DNA of 64,000 nucleotides. Origin: Cypionkella psychrotolerans. GTDB lineage: Bacteria > Pseudomonadota > Alphaproteobacteria > Rhodobacterales > Rhodobacteraceae. Positions within the stretch are counted from its first letter, which is position 1. The number at the start of each line of letters is the position of its first letter. Under the pieces are notes generated by a model that searched no databases, was not told where the DNA came from, and was given only the letters and a program-made list of their open reading frames with translations. This document shows, piece after piece, positions 62,413 to 64,000 of this stretch. A program made the translations under genes and the position numbers. The DNA lies in assembly GCF_001294535.1 (NCBI RefSeq), contig NZ_LGIC01000073.1, forward strand, positions 1 to 64,000, written 5' to 3'.

Positions 62413-63717
62413 TTATCTGTCTGCCGCGAGGAGCGGTCGCGGTGAGTGGGGTTTGCCGCCGATCCATGTCGCGCGGATGGCACGGTCGTCGCCGAGCATG
62501 ATGGTGGGGAAGATCGCCTGCCAGATGTCGCGCGCGCGGCGGGTGGCTTGTTCGATGGCGGGGGTGGACTGCAGATCGAGGATGGTCAGGTCGGCCTCCA
62601 TGCCGGGGGCGATGTTGCCGATCTGGTGTTCGGCATGCAGGGCGCGGGCGGAGCCTAAGGTCGCGAGCCACCAGAGTTGGCTGGGGTGCAGGGCCTCACC
62701 GCGCAGCTGCGCGACTTCATAGGCAGCGGCCATGGTGTGCAGCATTGAGAAGCTTGAGCCGCCACCGGTGTCGGTGGCAAGGCCGACTCGCAGGTGGTGG
62801 GCGAGGCTCATGTCAAACAGGCCGGAACCGATGAAGGTGTTGGAGGTCGGGCAGTGGACGAGGCTTGCTCCGGCTTCGATCAGGCGGTCTTTCTCGCGTT
62901 GCGTCAGATGGATGGCGTGGCCGTAGACGGCGCCTTCGCGCAAGAGGCCTTGGGTCTCATAGGTGTCGAGGTAGTCGCGGGACTGTGGGAACAGCTCTTT
63001 CACCCAAGCAATCTCATCCACTTGCTCAGACAGGTGGGTTTGCATCAGGCAATCGGGGTATTCGCGCCACAGTTGGCCCATGGCTGCCAGTTGTTCGGGG
63101 GTAGAGGTGGGCGAGAACCTTGGGGTGATGACGTAGGACAGCCGGTCTTGGCCGTGCCACTTTTGCAGCAGGCGTTTGCTGTCGTCATAGGCGGATTGCA
63201 CGGTGTCGCGCAGGCCTTCGGGGGCGTTGCGGTCCATGCAGGTTTTGCCAGCGAAGGCGCGCAGGCCGCGCGCTTTGGCGGCGGTGAAGAAGGCGTCGAC
63301 GCTTTCGGGGTGGATGGTGGCGTAGCTGCACATCGAGGTGGTGCCGTGCGCCAGCGCCAGATCGAGGTAGCGGTTGGCGACCTCATCGGCGTAAGCCCGG
63401 TCGGCAAAGCGCATTTCCTCGGGGAAGGTGTAGCTGTTCAGCCAGTCGATCAGCCGTTTGCCCCAAGAGGCGATGATTGCGGTTTGGGGATAATGCACAT
63501 GCGCGTCGATGAAGCCCGCCGAGATCAGGCATTGGCCGTAATCGGTGACGCGGGCCTGCGGATAGGCGGCGCAGATGGGGTCGGCGGGGCCGGAGGCTAT
63601 GATTTTGCCGTTCTGAATGGCGACGGCACCGTGGGTTTCATGCCGGGCGGCGTCGGGGCCATCCGCAAACGGATCGCCTGCGAAGGACAGCACTTGCCCC
63701 AGAAGAATGTCGGTCAT
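62413..63717 (-). CDS. guaD: Guanine deaminase
   Basis: A 434-aa amidohydrolase-superfamily enzyme that converts guanine to xanthine. Metal and catalytic residues are visible: His73 and His75 in FIDAHVHYP, MQTHLSEQ, GHAIHL and the late Asp in LATDTGGG. Length matches the family. Leftward, upstream of the lipoprotein gene. Confidence 0.93.
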   Translation of the reverse strand: MTDILLGQVLSFAGDPFADGPDAARHETHGAVAIQNGKIIASGPADPICAAYPQARVTDYGQCLISAGFIDAHVHYPQTAIIASWGKRLIDWLNSYTFPEEMRFADRAYADEVANRYLDLALAHGTTSMCSYATIHPESVDAFFTAAKARGLRAFAGKTCMDRNAPEGLRDTVQSAYDDSKRLLQKWHGQDRLSYVITPRFSPTSTPEQLAAMGQLWREYPDCLMQTHLSEQVDEIAWVKELFPQSRDYLDTYETQGLLREGAVYGHAIHLTQREKDRLIEAGASLVHCPTSNTFIGSGLFDMSLAHHLRVGLATDTGGGSSFSMLHTMAAAYEVAQLRGEALHPSQLWWLATLGSARALHAEHQIGNIAPGMEADLTILDLQSTPAIEQATRRARDIWQAIFPTIMLGDDRAIRATWIGGKPHSPRPLLAADR

Positions 63718-63836
63718 TGCATACTCCGCTTGCCAAACCCGGTTATGGTATAGGCTTATGGCGTTTAGGTAAATTTCTGCCTGCCCTCTGTTTCATTGAA
63801 ACAGCTTTCTGTAAGCAAGCGGCAAAGGAGTGCGTC

Positions 63837-64000
63837 ATGGCGGAAGATCTGGCACTGATGGACGAAGATGAAGTCCACGCCGACCGGGTGGAAGCGATCC
63901 TTGATGCGGTAGAGGCAAAGGATGCCGCCCGCGTCACCGAATTGCTGGAGCCTTTGCACGCCGCTGATATCGCCGACTTGCTGGAGCAGATCGGTGGGGC
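63837..64000 (+). CDS. mgtE: Magnesium transporter MgtE, 5' end only
   Basis: Fifty-four codons from ATG 63837 (AAAGGAG upstream) to the window edge encode the acidic start of MgtE, including the first MgtE_N superhelical motif (ELLEPLHAADIADLLEQIG). The CBS and membrane domains lie beyond the window. TGTTTCA-T-TGAAACA, a perfect 7-bp palindrome, lies at 63789-63803 in its upstream region. Confidence 0.8.
   Translation, partial: MAEDLALMDEDEVHADRVEAILDAVEAKDAARVTELLEPLHAADIADLLEQIGG

Overview
The window is high-GC chromosomal DNA from an alphaproteobacterium, most likely a member of the Rhodobacteraceae. The pointers are a GcrA cell-cycle regulator, the spermidine/putrescine-type and Liv-type transporter inventory, the gcvTHP layout behind a tandem glycine riboswitch, and intergenic palindromes of the kind common in that family. 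No rRNA, tRNA, prophage or CRISPR array was seen. The only clear mobile DNA is a decayed IS481-type transposase end at the left edge.

Region by region. 1-4.0 kb: IS481 remnant, phenylalanine hydroxylase (phhA) with a frameshifted partner dehydratase, a TetR regulator, and an MttB-family methyltransferase interrupted by an in-frame TAA. 4.1-12.0 kb: a leftward polyamine/peptide-type ABC importer operon ending in a DmpA-type aminopeptidase and an ABC exporter, with a divergent RpiR regulator and a clear operator-like palindrome. 12.0-26.5 kb: an alkane/propane monooxygenase island. Its core runs rightward: hydroxylase alpha, reductase, hydroxylase beta, coupling protein, amidohydrolase, MIP18/DUF59 protein, GroEL paralogue, alcohol dehydrogenase and a DUF1097 membrane protein. 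This is the actinobacterial mimABCD/prmABCD gene set. A leftward satellite group faces it: a coiled-coil protein, a WD40-like protein, two unknown small proteins and an AcoR-type regulator. A near-perfect -24/-12 (sigma-54) promoter with two tandem GTARC-N5-RTTAC sites precedes the hydroxylase gene, and a palindrome of the same type lies inside the satellite group. The local AcoR-type regulator has Walker A and B but lacks the GAFTGA loop that contacts sigma-54.

26.5-38.0 kb: a VOC protein, DoxX, LtrA, then a divergent uptake/catabolic locus: Liv-type binding protein, aldo/keto reductase, TIGR04076 and DUF3830 proteins and a GntR regulator leftward; livGFHM and a DAO-type oxidase rightward. 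38.0-42.8 kb: intergenic repeats, then dctD-dctB facing dctA. This DctD-like protein also has a degenerate GAFTGA loop and a Walker B DR in place of DE. 43-49.2 kb: a MATE exporter, the glycine riboswitch and gcvT-gcvH-gcvP. 49.3-54.4 kb: azlCD, DUF3775, a thioredoxin, a NarX/NarL-like two-component pair and a secreted protein built of DD/H-rich repeats. 54.5-64 kb: rimO, an HWE kinase, ppk2, an AsmA-like protein, gcrA, an RraB-like protein, a lipoprotein, guanine deaminase, and the start of mgtE.

How it fits together: the central island should oxidise a short alkane or ketone to an alcohol and on to a ketone, with its own folding and iron-delivery helpers, probably under an AcoR-type regulator acting at the repeated GTAAC-type sites. 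Two enhancer-binding-like regulators in one window have lost the sigma-54 contact motif, and this is the main oddity.
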